47,981 bases of DNA. It comes from Leyella stercorea (GTDB lineage Bacteria; Bacteroidota; Bacteroidia; Bacteroidales; Bacteroidaceae). Both the position numbers and the translations under genes were made by a program. The stretch is from contig NZ_JAHQUY010000015.1 of the NCBI RefSeq assembly GCF_019052365.1, forward strand, positions 1 through 47,981, written 5' to 3'. The notes below the pieces were generated by a model. The model had not been told where the DNA came from, ran no database searches, and saw only the letters and a program-made list of their open reading frames with translations. Below are positions 9,059 to 18,787 of this stretch, piece after piece (within the stretch, counting starts at the first letter, position 1; each line of letters starts with the position of its first letter).

Positions 9059-10840
9059 ATGACTCCATTACTTGACGTTCAAAACATATCGAAAGCGTTC
9101 GGTGCGCACGTTCTGTTCGAGAACATCTCGTTCTCTATAGCCGAAGGCCAGCACGTAGGTCTGATAGCCAAGAACGGCACAGGCAAGTCTACCCTGCTCT
9201 CGCTGCTCTCGGGTAAGGAGAGTGTCGACTCGGGCAGCATCATCTTCCGCCGCGACATAAAGGTTGGCTTTCTCGAACAGCAGCCAAAGTTCGACCCCGA
9301 AGAGTCGGTGCTCGACGCTTGCTTCAACCATCAGGGCGACCCCGACCGCATATTGAAGGCTAAGCAGATACTCACGCAGCTGCACATCACCGACCTCACG
9401 CAGCCTATGGGACAGCTCAGCGGCGGACAGCAGAAGCGTATCGCGCTCGCCAACGTGCTCATCACCGAGCCCGACCTGCTCATCCTCGACGAGCCTACAA
9501 ACCACCTCGACCTCGAGATGATAGAATGGCTTGAGGGCTATCTGCAGCGCGGCAACAAGACGCTGCTCATGGTGACGCACGACCGCTACTTCCTCGACCG
9601 TGTCTGCAACATCATCCTCGAACTCGACAACCATACCGTCTATTCATATCGCGGCAACTTCCAGTATTACATGGAGAAGCGTCAGGAGCGCATCGACGCC
9701 ACACGCGCCGAAATAGAGCGCGCCAACAACCTCTACCGCCGCGAACTCGAGTGGATGCGCCGCCAGCCGCAGGCACGCGGACACAAGGCACGCTACCGCG
9801 AGGAGGCGTTCTACGACCTCGAGAGCAAGGCGAAGCAGCGCATCGAGGAACGACAGATGCGTCTGAAGTCGAAGAACGTGTACATCGGTTCGAAGATATT
9901 CGAGTGCCAGTACGTCTCGAAAGCGTTCGACGAGAAGGTAATACTGAAGGACTTCTACTACAACTTCCAGCGCTTCGAGAAGATGGGCATCGTGGGCAAC
10001 AACGGCACGGGCAAGTCTACATTCATAAAGATGTTGCTCGGCGAAGTGGCGCCCGACAGCGGACGCTTCGACGTGGGCGACACCGTGCGCTTCGGCTACT
10101 TCTCGCAGGACGGCATGAAGTTCCGCGACGACCAGCGCGTCATTGACGTGATAGCCGACATCGCCGACTACATAGACTACGGCGGCGGCAAGCACATCAC
10201 CGCAACGCAACTCCTGCAGCACTTCCTCTTCACGCCCGAGCAGCAGTACGACTACGTCTACAAGCTCTCCGGCGGCGAGCGTCGCAAGCTCTATCTGTGC
10301 ACGGTGCTGATGCGCAACCCCAACTTCCTCGTGCTCGACGAGCCTACCAACGACCTCGACATACAGACGCTCGAGGTGCTCGAAGAGTATCTGCAAGACT
10401 TCCCCGGTTGCGTGATAATCGTGTCGCACGACCGCTTCTTCATGGACAAGATTGTAGACCACCTGCTCGTGTTCCGCGGCGAAGGCGAGATAAAGGACTT
10501 CCCCGGCAACTACACGCAGTTCCGCGAGTGGGAGTCGTTGAAACCGAAGGAACAAGCCGACGCGAAGAACAACGCTGCCGACTCGGAGAAGAAGGAGAAG
10601 CGCGAATTCGTAGGCGAGCAACGCCGCAAGAAGACATACAAGGAGAAGTGCGAGTTCGAACGCCTTGAGAAGGAGATTGCTGCGCTCGAAAAAGAGCAGA
10701 AGACCATCGAAGAGGCGCTATGCAGCGGCACGCTCTCCATCGACGAACTGACAGAAAAAAGCAAGCGCCTGCCGCTCGTGAAGGACGAGCTGGAGGAGAA
10801 AGAGATGCGCTGGCTCGAACTTTCTGAAATTGACGGATAA
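9059..10840 (+). CDS. ABC-F family ATPase, Uup-like
   Basis: This 593-residue protein contains two ABC nucleotide-binding domains and no membrane segments. Domain 1 has AKNGTGKST, LSGGQQKR and LLILDEPTNHLD; domain 2 has GNNGTGKST, LSGGERRKLY and FLVLDEPTNDLD. The interdomain linker (about 200-270) is highly charged, and the C-terminus from about residue 515 is a Lys/Glu-rich coiled coil like the DNA- or RNA-binding tail of Uup. ABC-F proteins act on ribosomes and, for Uup, also on branched DNA intermediates. The start abuts the engB stop without spacing. It is the last gene of the run and is followed by the gene-free region at 10841-11536. Confidence 0.9.
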   Translation: MTPLLDVQNISKAFGAHVLFENISFSIAEGQHVGLIAKNGTGKSTLLSLLSGKESVDSGSIIFRRDIKVGFLEQQPKFDPEESVLDACFNHQGDPDRILKAKQILTQLHITDLTQPMGQLSGGQQKRIALANVLITEPDLLILDEPTNHLDLEMIEWLEGYLQRGNKTLLMVTHDRYFLDRVCNIILELDNHTVYSYRGNFQYYMEKRQERIDATRAEIERANNLYRRELEWMRRQPQARGHKARYREEAFYDLESKAKQRIEERQMRLKSKNVYIGSKIFECQYVSKAFDEKVILKDFYYNFQRFEKMGIVGNNGTGKSTFIKMLLGEVAPDSGRFDVGDTVRFGYFSQDGMKFRDDQRVIDVIADIADYIDYGGGKHITATQLLQHFLFTPEQQYDYVYKLSGGERRKLYLCTVLMRNPNFLVLDEPTNDLDIQTLEVLEEYLQDFPGCVIIVSHDRFFMDKIVDHLLVFRGEGEIKDFPGNYTQFREWESLKPKEQADAKNNAADSEKKEKREFVGEQRRKKTYKEKCEFERLEKEIAALEKEQKTIEEALCSGTLSIDELTEKSKRLPLVKDELEEKEMRWLELSEIDG

Positions 10841-11536
10841 ATAGGAGGCTACAGCATACCTGCCGTAACTCTTTCATTTTATTGGCATACTTTTTGCCAA
10901 GACAATATTTGCACGTTTTAACCGCTCAGGAGTGCCCGCAAAATCAAAAACAAAATACGTTGTCGGTTTTTCGCGAGTTTTGAGCGTGCAACCGTAAACA
11001 CATGGTTTACAACGTCTTGCGGCGATAAACGTGAAAGTGTGCAATTTTTTCTTATGTAAAACCAAACTTATCGTGAGACTTTACCATGTAAAAGCTATGC
11101 TTTTACCGGGTAAAGTCTCACGTTTTATATTGTAAAGTCTCACGAAAAGTTTGCAAAACCTATCGTTTTAGGTTGAAAAGTCTCGGTTTTTGCAGATTTT
11201 TCGCTGCGCCGAACCACAAAAACGCTCGTTTTACGCTTCTGACTTTTCTATAATGAGTTTTTTCGCGGAAGTTTTCAAAACAATATTTGCATATAAGAGT
11301 AAAAAGATGAAAAGCTAAAAACATTTAAAAATGCAAATATCCGTAGCGTACTCAGATATGTAAAATTCTGAAAGCAATGACAACTTTTGGCACACTTCAC
11401 ACTAAAAACTGTCTGTATAGCCCTGGTTTGCCCATAATTTGAGCCTTTCTGTCGCAATGGCACACTATTTGTAATAAGAGTTTATGATTATAAATCAGAA
11501 AAACAAAACTTAAAAGTAAAAATACAAATTCATACT
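10841..11536. other. Gene-free, hairpin-rich 0.7 kb region upstream of htpG
   Basis: I see no credible coding frame. The region holds several small inverted repeats: TTGGCA/TGCCAA (10882-10900), GTAAAC/GTTTAC (10994-11010), a large 51-nt hairpin (11072-11122) and AACCTA/TAGGTT near 11157-11175. ACAATATTTGCA occurs twice (10902-10913 and 11280-11291). CGTTTTA-type words recur. No clean TTTG/TAnnTTTG promoter was found just ahead of htpG. It could be a long structured leader, a degenerate repeat element, or both. Confidence 0.6.
11072..11122. repeat. 51-nt near-perfect hairpin with AAAGTCTC repeats
   Basis: The outer arms CGTGAGACTTTACC (11072-11085) and GGTAAAGTCTCACG (11109-11122) are perfect complements. 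The inner arms GTAAAAGC (11088-11095) and GCTTTTAC (11099-11106) close on a TAT loop; only a 2x2 mismatch separates the two stems. A further TGTAAAGTCTCACG copy follows at 11131-11144 and a shorter AAAAGTCTCGG near 11176, so the arm sequence is repeated three times in one direction. Confidence 0.8.
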
Positions 11537-13594
11537 ATGGCACAGAAAGGCAATATTGGAGTAACGACAGAGAACATCTTCCCTGTCATCAAGAAGTTTC
11601 TTTATTCAGACCATGAGATTTTCCTCCGCGAGATGGTGTCTAACGCCGTCGACGCTACACAGAAGCTGAAGACGCTTGCCGAACGCGGCGACTTCAAGGG
11701 CGAACTGGGCGACCTCACCGTGCGCGTAAGCCTCGACACCGAGAAAGGCACGCTGACCATCAGCGACCGAGGCATCGGCATGACCGAGGAGGAGATTAAC
11801 AAATATATCAACCAGATTGCATTCTCTGGCGTTACCGACTTCCTCGACAAGTACAAGGACAACGCCAATGCTATCATCGGACACTTCGGCCTCGGCTTCT
11901 ACTCGTCGTTCATGGTGAGCAAGAAGGTGGACATCATCACACGCAGCTACAAAGAGGGCGCAAAGGCTGTGAAGTGGAGCTGCGATGGTAGCCCTGAGTT
12001 CGAGATTGAGGACGTGGAAAAGGCAGACCGCGGTTCGGACATCGTGCTGCACATCGACGACGACTGCAAGGAGTTTCTCGAGAAGCAGAAGATTGAGGAG
12101 CTGCTGAACAAGTACTGCAAGTTCATGGCTGTGCCCGTTGCATTCGGCAAGAAGACCGAGTGGAAGGACGGCAAGCAGCAGGAGACCGACGAGGACAACA
12201 TCATCAACAACGTTGAGCCGCTTTGGACAAAGGCGCCGAGCACGCTGAAAGACGAAGACTACAAGTCGTTCTACCGCACACTCTACCCGATGCAGGACGA
12301 GCCGCTGTTCTGGATTCACCTCAACGTCGACTATCCGTTCAACCTCACCGGCATTCTCTACTTCCCGCGCATCAAGTCGAACATCGAGCTGCAGCGCAAC
12401 AAGATTCAGCTCTACTGCAACCAGGTGTTCGTGACCGACCAGGTGGAAGGCATCGTGCCCGAGTTCCTCACCCTGCTCCACGGCGTCATCGACTCGCCGG
12501 ATATTCCGCTGAACGTGAGCCGTTCTTATCTGCAGAGTGACGCCAACGTAAAGAAGATCTCGAAGTACATCACAAAGAAGGTGGCAGACCGTCTCGCAGC
12601 TATCTTCAAGGAGAACCGCAAGGACTATGAGGAGAAGTGGGACGACCTGAAGATTTTCATCAACTACGGTATGCTCTCGCAGGAAGACTTCTACGACCGC
12701 GCTAAGGACTTCGCGCTGCTGAAGGATGTAGACGGCAAATACTTCACATACGACGAGTATAAGACGCTCATCAAGGACAACCAGACCGACAAGGAAGGCA
12801 ACCTCGTCTATCTCTACGCCAACGACAAAGAGGGCGAGTACAGCTACATCGAGGCTGCCAAGGCTAAGGGCTACAGCGTATTGCTGCTCGACGGACAGCT
12901 CGACAACCCGATGGTTTCGATGCTCGAGCAGAAGCTTGAGAAGACTCGCTTCTCGCGTGTGGACGCCGACATCATAGACCGCCTCATACAGAAGGAGGAC
13001 AAGAAGGAGAGCGAACTCGCTAAGGACGAGCGTACCAACCTTGAGCAGGCGTTCCGCTCACAGCTGCCAAAGATGGAGAAGACCGAGTTCTACGTAGACG
13101 TGCAGGCTCTCGGTGAGCAGACGCTGCCGGTGATCATCACACAGAGCGAGTACATGCGCCGTATGAAGGAGGCAAGCAAGTTCCAGGCTGGCATGGCGTT
13201 CTACGCACAGATGCCTGATGCGTTCAACCTCGTGCTCAACAGCGATCACCCGCTCATCAAGCAGGTGCTCGAAGACGGCAAGACAGCATGCGCAGCAGAG
13301 TTGCAGCCGGTAGAGAGCGAACTGAAGGGTCTCGAAGCACGCCTCGCTGCTTTGCACCAGAGTCAGAACGGCAAGAAGCCTGAGGAAATCTCGCAGGAGG
13401 AGAAGGACGACCTTAAGAACACGGAGCAGTCTATTGAGGAGCAGAGCACAAAGAAGAACGGCATCATCGCCGCATACGCTGCCGGCAACAAGGTGGTTCA
13501 TCAGCTCATCGACCTCGCATTGCTGCAGAACGGCATGCTGAAGGGTGCGGCACTCGACTCGTTCCTGAAGCGTTCGGTTGACCTTATCAAGTAA
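11537..13594 (+). CDS. htpG: Molecular chaperone HtpG (Hsp90)
   Basis: HtpG is the bacterial cytosolic Hsp90, a homodimeric ATP-driven chaperone. The N-terminal GHKL ATPase domain shows FLREMVSNAVDATQKL near residue 30 (ATP-binding helix; Ala replaces the Ser of many homologues), DRGIGMTEEEI near 77 and GHFGLGFYS near 115. The middle domain carries the GVIDSPDIPLNVSRSYLQ segment with the conserved catalytic-loop Arg, and the C-terminal dimerisation domain ends in SFLKRSVDLIK. At 685 residues it is longer than E. coli HtpG (624) but usual for Bacteroidetes. A charged region about residues 595-640 may be a Bacteroidetes insertion. It stands alone between a long leader region and a terminator. 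Confidence 0.95.
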   Translation: MAQKGNIGVTTENIFPVIKKFLYSDHEIFLREMVSNAVDATQKLKTLAERGDFKGELGDLTVRVSLDTEKGTLTISDRGIGMTEEEINKYINQIAFSGVTDFLDKYKDNANAIIGHFGLGFYSSFMVSKKVDIITRSYKEGAKAVKWSCDGSPEFEIEDVEKADRGSDIVLHIDDDCKEFLEKQKIEELLNKYCKFMAVPVAFGKKTEWKDGKQQETDEDNIINNVEPLWTKAPSTLKDEDYKSFYRTLYPMQDEPLFWIHLNVDYPFNLTGILYFPRIKSNIELQRNKIQLYCNQVFVTDQVEGIVPEFLTLLHGVIDSPDIPLNVSRSYLQSDANVKKISKYITKKVADRLAAIFKENRKDYEEKWDDLKIFINYGMLSQEDFYDRAKDFALLKDVDGKYFTYDEYKTLIKDNQTDKEGNLVYLYANDKEGEYSYIEAAKAKGYSVLLLDGQLDNPMVSMLEQKLEKTRFSRVDADIIDRLIQKEDKKESELAKDERTNLEQAFRSQLPKMEKTEFYVDVQALGEQTLPVIITQSEYMRRMKEASKFQAGMAFYAQMPDAFNLVLNSDHPLIKQVLEDGKTACAAELQPVESELKGLEARLAALHQSQNGKKPEEISQEEKDDLKNTEQSIEEQSTKKNGIIAAYAAGNKVVHQLIDLALLQNGMLKGAALDSFLKRSVDLIK

Positions 13595-13680
13595 GATTGG
13601 CGACAATTCGGCAAATCTTATTTAGCAAATCATGTGGCAAGTCTGTAGCGGAGCCTTAAGGACTCCGCTACACAAACAAT

Positions 13681-13728
13681 AAAAAGCCCGACAACACGGA
13701 GTGTCTGCTCCATGTTGTCGGGCTTTAT
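13681..13728. terminator. Bidirectional terminator between htpG and the UPF0126 gene
   Basis: AAAGCCCGACAACA (13683-13696) pairs perfectly with TGTTGTCGGGCTTT (13713-13726), with GGAG/CTCC extending the stem. An A-run on the left gives a T-run when read from the minus strand, so it best terminates the leftward UPF0126 operon, but it is also placed to stop htpG transcription. Confidence 0.8.
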
Positions 13729-13751
13729 CTTTATATAATAATATGTAGTGC

Positions 13752-14384
13752 TTATTCCTCTCCCCGCAGCACGGGCAGCGAGATGTGATACTTCACGGCG
13801 AGGATGCGTATGACTACGATGAGAAGGAAGGCGATGATGACGGAGATTGTCATGTCGCAACCAAGCTCTACGAGCGCCCAGTAAGCAAGTCCGCCGATGA
13901 TACTCGCCATAGCGTATATCTCCTTCTGAAAGATTACGGGCACGTTGTTCAGCAGCACGTCACGTATCACGCCACCGGCAGAACCTGTGATTGTGCCCAT
14001 GATGATTGCCACCCAGAAGGCATGGCCGCAGTCGAGCGTCTTCTGCAAGCCTGCCACGGTGAATAGCGCAAGGCCGAGCGTGTCGAAGAAGAACCACGTG
14101 TTGTCGAGTCGCTTCAGCGATCGCGCGAAGACGATGACGAACATTTGCGCCATGAACGTACAGATGAGGTATATGGATGATGTCATCCAGAACGGCGTTA
14201 CGCCGAGCATTATGTCGCGTAGCGTACCGCCGCCGATAGCTACGGCAACGCCACAGACGAAGCCGCCGAACCAGTCGAAGCGCTTGGCTGCGGCATGGCG
14301 GATGCCGGAGATGGCGAATGCGAAGGTACCGAGAAACTCGATGACATTGAGCAAGGGCTGGTAGATATCTTCTGTAGGCATCAT
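13752..14384 (-). CDS. UPF0126/TRIC-type membrane channel protein
   Basis: This 210-residue protein consists of two tandem copies of the UPF0126 domain (PF03458), each with three membrane segments. The first holds TFAFAISGIRHAAAKRFDWF followed by AIGGGTLRDIMLG; the second repeats this as ITGSAGGVIRDVLLNNVPV. The glycine-rich GGGTLRD/GGVIRD motifs are the family signature. Prokaryotic members form trimeric cation channels, and some have been linked to glycine transport in E. coli (YicG/YadS). It starts two bases after the stop of the upstream dehydrogenase, so it is the last gene of a rarA, dehydrogenase, UPF0126 operon. Confidence 0.85.
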   Translation of the reverse strand: MMPTEDIYQPLLNVIEFLGTFAFAISGIRHAAAKRFDWFGGFVCGVAVAIGGGTLRDIMLGVTPFWMTSSIYLICTFMAQMFVIVFARSLKRLDNTWFFFDTLGLALFTVAGLQKTLDCGHAFWVAIIMGTITGSAGGVIRDVLLNNVPVIFQKEIYAMASIIGGLAYWALVELGCDMTISVIIAFLLIVVIRILAVKYHISLPVLRGEE

Positions 14385-14386
14385 TC

Positions 14387-15340
14387 TTAGTTTACAACGT
14401 TAGTGGGTGATCCTGCGAGGAACGACTTGATGTTGCATACGGCGATGTCCATCAAGCGCAGACGAGCCTCAAGCGTAGCCCAAGCCACGTGCGGCGTGAT
14501 GAATGCGTTCGGCACACCGATAAGCGGGTTAGACGCCGATGGCGGTTCGCTTGAGAGCACGTCGGCACAATAGGCGCCGAGCTTGCCCGAAGCAAGTGCG
14601 TCGGCAACATCAGCCTCGTTCACGAGCGGTCCGCGACCAGTGTTGATAAGTATCGCGCCGTCGCGCATCTTTTCGATAGAAGCGCTGTTCATCAGCTCGC
14701 GCGTTGTGTCTGTAAGCGGACAATGCAGCGACACGACATCAGAAGCGCCAAGGAGTCCGTCAAGCGTAGTCTTGCGAATCCATTCGGGCAGCTGGTCGGG
14801 GCTCTTGCTTGTATAGGCAAGCACGTTCATTCCGAAAGCCTGCGCTATCTGCGCCACCTTCATACCGATATGTCCGAGTCCGACAATGCCGAGAGTCTTG
14901 CCGGCAAGCTCGAAGAGCGGCGTGTTCCAGTAGCAGAAGTCTGGACAACGGCTCCATACGCCGTTGCGCGTCTCCTCAGCATAGTGTTCTACATGGTTAG
15001 AGACATTGAGTAGGTGGGCGAACACCATCTGTGCTACGCTGTCCGTGCTGTACGCCGGAATGTTCGTCACAACGATGCCACGCTCGCGTGCCGCCTTTGT
15101 GTCTACCACGTTGTAGCCTGTGGCAAGCACACCGATATACTTCGTGTTCTTGAGCTGGGCTATGATGTTGGCGGCGAACACCGTCTTGTTAGTAAGCACA
15201 ATCTCTGCGTCGCCAACATGCTGCAACACTTCTTCGGGCGCAGTGCGCGGATAAACGGTAAGTTCGCCGAGTTCTTCAATTCTATTCCAAGAGATATCGC
15301 CAGGATTGACGCCCTGACCGTCTAATACTACAATCTTCAT
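14387..15340 (-). CDS. D-isomer-specific 2-hydroxyacid dehydrogenase
   Basis: This 317-residue NAD(P)H-dependent oxidoreductase has the two-domain layout of the family. GIVGLGHIGMKVAQIA near residue 150 is the dinucleotide-binding GxGxxG loop. The catalytic residues are visible: Arg in INTGRGPLVNE, Glu in LSSEPPSASNP and His in FITPHVAWAT. The sequence is closest in character to the glycerate/hydroxypyruvate dehydrogenase branch, but the substrate (hydroxypyruvate, glyoxylate or another 2-oxoacid) is not decided by these motifs. It follows rarA by 12 bp and precedes UPF0126 by 2 bp, which indicates co-transcription. Confidence 0.88.
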   Translation of the reverse strand: MKIVVLDGQGVNPGDISWNRIEELGELTVYPRTAPEEVLQHVGDAEIVLTNKTVFAANIIAQLKNTKYIGVLATGYNVVDTKAARERGIVVTNIPAYSTDSVAQMVFAHLLNVSNHVEHYAEETRNGVWSRCPDFCYWNTPLFELAGKTLGIVGLGHIGMKVAQIAQAFGMNVLAYTSKSPDQLPEWIRKTTLDGLLGASDVVSLHCPLTDTTRELMNSASIEKMRDGAILINTGRGPLVNEADVADALASGKLGAYCADVLSSEPPSASNPLIGVPNAFITPHVAWATLEARLRLMDIAVCNIKSFLAGSPTNVVN

Positions 15341-15352
15341 ATTCCTGTAAAA

Positions 15353-16630
15353 TTATTGGTTTTTATATTTGTCGCCCCAACACTGGAGCATTTGCTGGTA
15401 TTGGCGCTCCTCGATGGGCGTGTGTTGCGGTTGCCAAATGCGTGTGTCCTTAAGCGCGTCGGGCATATACTGTTGCGGCGCGAAGTGGTTGGGATAGTCG
15501 TGCGAGTACTTGTAGCCATCGCTGTAGCCGAGGTCCTTCATCAACTTCGTCGGAGCATTGCGCAGATGGAGCGGAACGGGCTGGTTGCCAGTCTGACGCA
15601 CAATCTCCAAGGCGTGATTGATGCCGAGATACGCCGAGTTGCTCTTCGGACTTGTAGCGAGATACACCACAGCCTCAGCCAAAGGTATGCGTCCTTCGGG
15701 CCAACCAATCTTCATCACCGCGTCGAAGGCGGCGTTGGCAAGCAGAAGCGCATTGGGGTTGGCGAGTCCGATATCCTCAGCCGCACTAATGACGAGGCGA
15801 CGGGCTATGAACTGCGGGTCTTCCCCACCCTCTATCATGCGCGCCATCCAGTAGAGTGCGCCGTCAGGGTCGCTTCCGCGTATACTCTTTATGAACGCCG
15901 ATATGATGTCGTAGTGCATCTCGCCTTCCTTATCATATGCAAGCGGGTTCTGCTGCAGGCACGCCACAACCATTTCGTCATCTATCACTATCTGATCGCC
16001 AGGACACGACTCAACGACGAGTTGCAGGATGTTGAGCAACTTGCGGGCGTCGCCACCGCTATAGCGCAGCAAGGCGTCGGTCTGCTTCAACTGGATATTG
16101 AGCTTCGAGAGTTCAACGTCGGTTGTAACAGCACGATTGAGCAGTTGCAGCAGGTCTTCCTTCTCCAAAGGTTTCAGAACATACAGCTGACAGCGCGAGA
16201 GCAGCGGGCGTATCACCTCGAACGACGGGTTCTCTGTGGTGGCACCTATGAGCGTGACGATGCCTCGCTCCACAGCGCCGAGCAGCGAATCCTGCTGCGA
16301 CTTGCTGAAGCGGTGAATCTCGTCGATGAAGAGAATGGGCGAAGCCGAATTGAAGAAGCGTCCGCTCTTGGCACGCTCTATCACGTCGCGCACATCCTTA
16401 ACACCACTCGTCACGGCACTAAGCGTGTAGAACGGTGTCTCAAGACGATGCGAAATAATCTGTGCGAGAGTGGTTTTGCCCACTCCGGGCGGTCCCCACA
16501 ATATAAAGGAGGACACGCGTCCGCTCTCAATCATCTTGCGCAGGACGGCATCCTTGCCCACTAAATGCTGTTGTCCGACATAATCGTCGAACGAGCGCGG
16601 GCGCATTCTTTCAGCTAATGGTTCACTCAT
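15353..16630 (-). CDS. rarA: Replication-associated recombination protein RarA (MgsA)
   Basis: RarA is a clamp-loader-like AAA+ ATPase that acts at stalled replication forks. The start PLAERMRPRSFDDYVGQQHLVG is diagnostic. Walker A is GPPGVGKTT near residue 46, Walker B LFIDEIHRF near 100, sensor 1 GATTENPS near 130, and the C-terminal tetramerisation region contains AEDIGLANPNALLLA and the LRNAPTKLMKDLGY segment. At 425 residues it has normal length. A consensus promoter places the transcription start at or next to the ATG at 16630, suggesting a leaderless message (see findings). It heads an operon with the dehydrogenase and UPF0126 genes. Confidence 0.95.
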   Translation of the reverse strand: MSEPLAERMRPRSFDDYVGQQHLVGKDAVLRKMIESGRVSSFILWGPPGVGKTTLAQIISHRLETPFYTLSAVTSGVKDVRDVIERAKSGRFFNSASPILFIDEIHRFSKSQQDSLLGAVERGIVTLIGATTENPSFEVIRPLLSRCQLYVLKPLEKEDLLQLLNRAVTTDVELSKLNIQLKQTDALLRYSGGDARKLLNILQLVVESCPGDQIVIDDEMVVACLQQNPLAYDKEGEMHYDIISAFIKSIRGSDPDGALYWMARMIEGGEDPQFIARRLVISAAEDIGLANPNALLLANAAFDAVMKIGWPEGRIPLAEAVVYLATSPKSNSAYLGINHALEIVRQTGNQPVPLHLRNAPTKLMKDLGYSDGYKYSHDYPNHFAPQQYMPDALKDTRIWQPQHTPIEERQYQQMLQCWGDKYKNQ

Positions 16631-16635
16631 AAGTA

Positions 16636-16666
16636 CAAAATTAGTTATTATATGCGAAATAGCAAA
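16636..16666 (-). promoter_or_regulatory. Consensus promoter immediately before rarA
   Basis: Read on the minus strand, TTTG (16666-16663), a 19-nt spacer and TAATTTTG (16643-16636) match the Bacteroidetes promoter exactly. The -7 box ends six bases before the ATG, leaving essentially no 5' leader. Confidence 0.65.
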
Positions 16667-16732
16667 GATTTGCCGCCCATTTATTCACTTCGTTTCAACG
16701 AATTAACAAAGAAACGCCCTCAACATATTAAC

Positions 16733-16780
16733 AAAAAAAATGCCCATTAGTCAGACATCGAAGTCTGATTAATGGGCATT
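16733..16780 (-). terminator. Strong terminator of thrS
   Basis: On the minus strand an 18-bp stem (16780-16763 with 16756-16739, one G-U pair) closes on a 6-nt loop and is followed by eight T residues. It separates thrS from rarA. Confidence 0.9.
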
Positions 16781-16802
16781 GATAATTATAGAATATATGA
16801 TT

Positions 16803-18755
16803 TTAATCCTCAGCAAGCTTCAGCTGCTCTGCAACCTCGTCGCAGATGCGCTTTGCAAACTCTTCCTTAGTCATGGTAGCCTGCTCGCCACCACCCTGCT
16901 TACGCATAGAAACGAGACCCTCTGCAGCCTCCTTCTCGCCAACTACAACCATGTACGGAACACGCTTGAGCTCGTTGTCGCGAATCTTGCGGCCGATTTT
17001 CTCGTTGCGGTCGTCAATGAGTGCGCGTACGCCAGCCTTGTCGAAGAATGTCTTCACCTCGCGAGCGTAGTCGTTATACTTCTCCGAAATCGGGAGGATA
17101 GCCACCTGATCAGGGATGAGCCACAACGGGAAGTGACCTGCTGTATGCTCGATGAGTACGGCTGTGAAGCGTTCGAGCGAACCGAACGGAGCGCGGTGAA
17201 TCATAACCGGTGTCTGCTTAGAGTTGTCCTCTGCAGTATACTCGAGCTTGAAGCGCTGCGGCAAGTTGTAGTCAACCTGAATTGTACCAAGCTGCCAACG
17301 TCTGCCGATAGCATCCTTCACCATGAAGTCGAGCTTCGGACCGTAGAACGCAGCCTCGCCTACTTCCTCGCGAGTCTCAAGACCCTTCTCGCGGCAAGCC
17401 TCGCGGATAGCGTTCTCGCTCTCAGCCCAAATCTCCTCGCTACCGATGTACTTCTCAGTATCCTTCGGGTCGTGAAGTGAAATCTGTGCCTCGTAGTTCT
17501 CGAAACCGAAGATGCGGAACACCTTAAGGATGATGTCGATGATGTTCTCAAACTCCTGCTTTACCTGCTCTGGGCGCACGAAGATGTGAGCATCGTCCTG
17601 GGTGAAGGTACGAACACGTGTCAAGCCGTGAAGCTCGCCACTCTTCTCGTAGCGGAATACGGTACCGAACTCTGCGATGCGCAACGGCAGATCCTTGTAC
17701 GAACGCGGTTTGCGTGCGAACACCTCGCAGTGGTGCGGACAGTTCATCGGCTTGAGCATATACTCCTCGTCCTCCTCAGGTGTGTGGATAGGCTGGAAAG
17801 CGTCCTTGCCGTAGTGAGCGTAGTGGCCCGATGTTACGTAAAGGCTCTTTCCGCCGATACCCGGAGTGATAACCTCCTCGTAGTTGTACGGCTTAAGCAT
17901 CTTGCGGAGCATCTCCTGCAAGCGCAGACGCAACTGTGTACCCTTAGCAAGCCAGATAGGCAGACCCTTACCTACACGGTCAGAGAACATGAAGAGTTCC
18001 ATCTCCTTACCAATCTTGCGATGGTCGCGCTTCTTAGCCTCCTCAAGCATGAGGAGATACTCGTCGAGCATCGACTTCTTCGGGAACGAGATACCGTAGA
18101 TACGTGTCATCTGGTCGCGCTTTGCATCGCCACGCCAGAACGCACCTGCTACGCTTGTAATCTTCACAGCCTTGATAGCACCTGTGTTCATCAAGTGCGG
18201 ACCACGGCAAAGGTCGGTGAAGTTGCCCTGTGTGTATGTAGAAATTGTGCCATCCTCGAGGTCTTCCTCGATATGCTCGCACTTGTACTCCTGACCATCA
18301 GCCTTGAACTCTGCGAGAGCCTCAGCCTTTGACACTTCGCGACGAACGACAGCTTCGTTCTTCTTAGCGAGTTCCTTCATCTTAGCCTCAATCTTGGGGA
18401 AGTCGTTCTCACTGATAACATCACCCTGCTTCGGCATTACGTCGTAGAAGAAGCCATTCTCCACAGCCGGACCAAAGCCGAACTGAATGCCAGGATAGAG
18501 TTCCTTCAGCGCCTCAGCCAAGAGGTGGGCAGAAGTATGCCAGAAAGTGTGTTTGCCTTCCTCGTCCTCAAACTTGTAAAGAGCGATAGTAGCATCCTCG
18601 TTGATAGGACGGTTGAGTTCAACGGTTTCGCCATTGACACCGCAAGATACAACGTTGCGAGCGAGAGCCGGCGAAATGCTCTCGGCGATTTGTAACCCCG
18701 TCACGCCCTGTTCATACTCACGAACAGAACCATCAGGAAAAGTGATTTTAACCAT
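16803..18755 (-). CDS. thrS: Threonyl-tRNA synthetase
   Basis: ThrRS (650 residues) charges tRNA-Thr. The domains are in the usual order: TGS domain (1-62, [17 protein letters not shown]), editing domain with [16 protein letters not shown] near residue 74 and the conserved [14 protein letters not shown] segment, class II catalytic core with [10 protein letters not shown] (zinc-binding Cys) near 340, motif 2 in [16 protein letters not shown], motif 3 near [13 protein letters not shown], and an anticodon-binding domain from about 545. All key elements including editing histidines appear intact. It has its own terminator and a predicted promoter in the 0.3 kb divergent region shared with the cyclophilin gene. 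Confidence 0.97.
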   Translation of the reverse strand: MVKITFPDGSVREYEQGVTGLQIAESISPALARNVVSCGVNGETVELNRPINEDATIALYKFEDEEGKHTFWHTSAHLLAEALKELYPGIQFGFGPAVENGFFYDVMPKQGDVISENDFPKIEAKMKELAKKNEAVVRREVSKAEALAEFKADGQEYKCEHIEEDLEDGTISTYTQGNFTDLCRGPHLMNTGAIKAVKITSVAGAFWRGDAKRDQMTRIYGISFPKKSMLDEYLLMLEEAKKRDHRKIGKEMELFMFSDRVGKGLPIWLAKGTQLRLRLQEMLRKMLKPYNYEEVITPGIGGKSLYVTSGHYAHYGKDAFQPIHTPEEDEEYMLKPMNCPHHCEVFARKPRSYKDLPLRIAEFGTVFRYEKSGELHGLTRVRTFTQDDAHIFVRPEQVKQEFENIIDIILKVFRIFGFENYEAQISLHDPKDTEKYIGSEEIWAESENAIREACREKGLETREEVGEAAFYGPKLDFMVKDAIGRRWQLGTIQVDYNLPQRFKLEYTAEDNSKQTPVMIHRAPFGSLERFTAVLIEHTAGHFPLWLIPDQVAILPISEKYNDYAREVKTFFDKAGVRALIDDRNEKIGRKIRDNELKRVPYMVVVGEKEAAEGLVSMRKQGGGEQATMTKEEFAKRICDEVAEQLKLAED

Positions 18756-18787
18756 AACAAATTAGTTTTATTTAATCAAATTGTTTA

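Noticed and set aside
10874..11065. Possible small gene on the minus strand in the htpG upstream region
   Set aside because: It is short, spans several inverted repeats and shows no domain, start context or operon partner.
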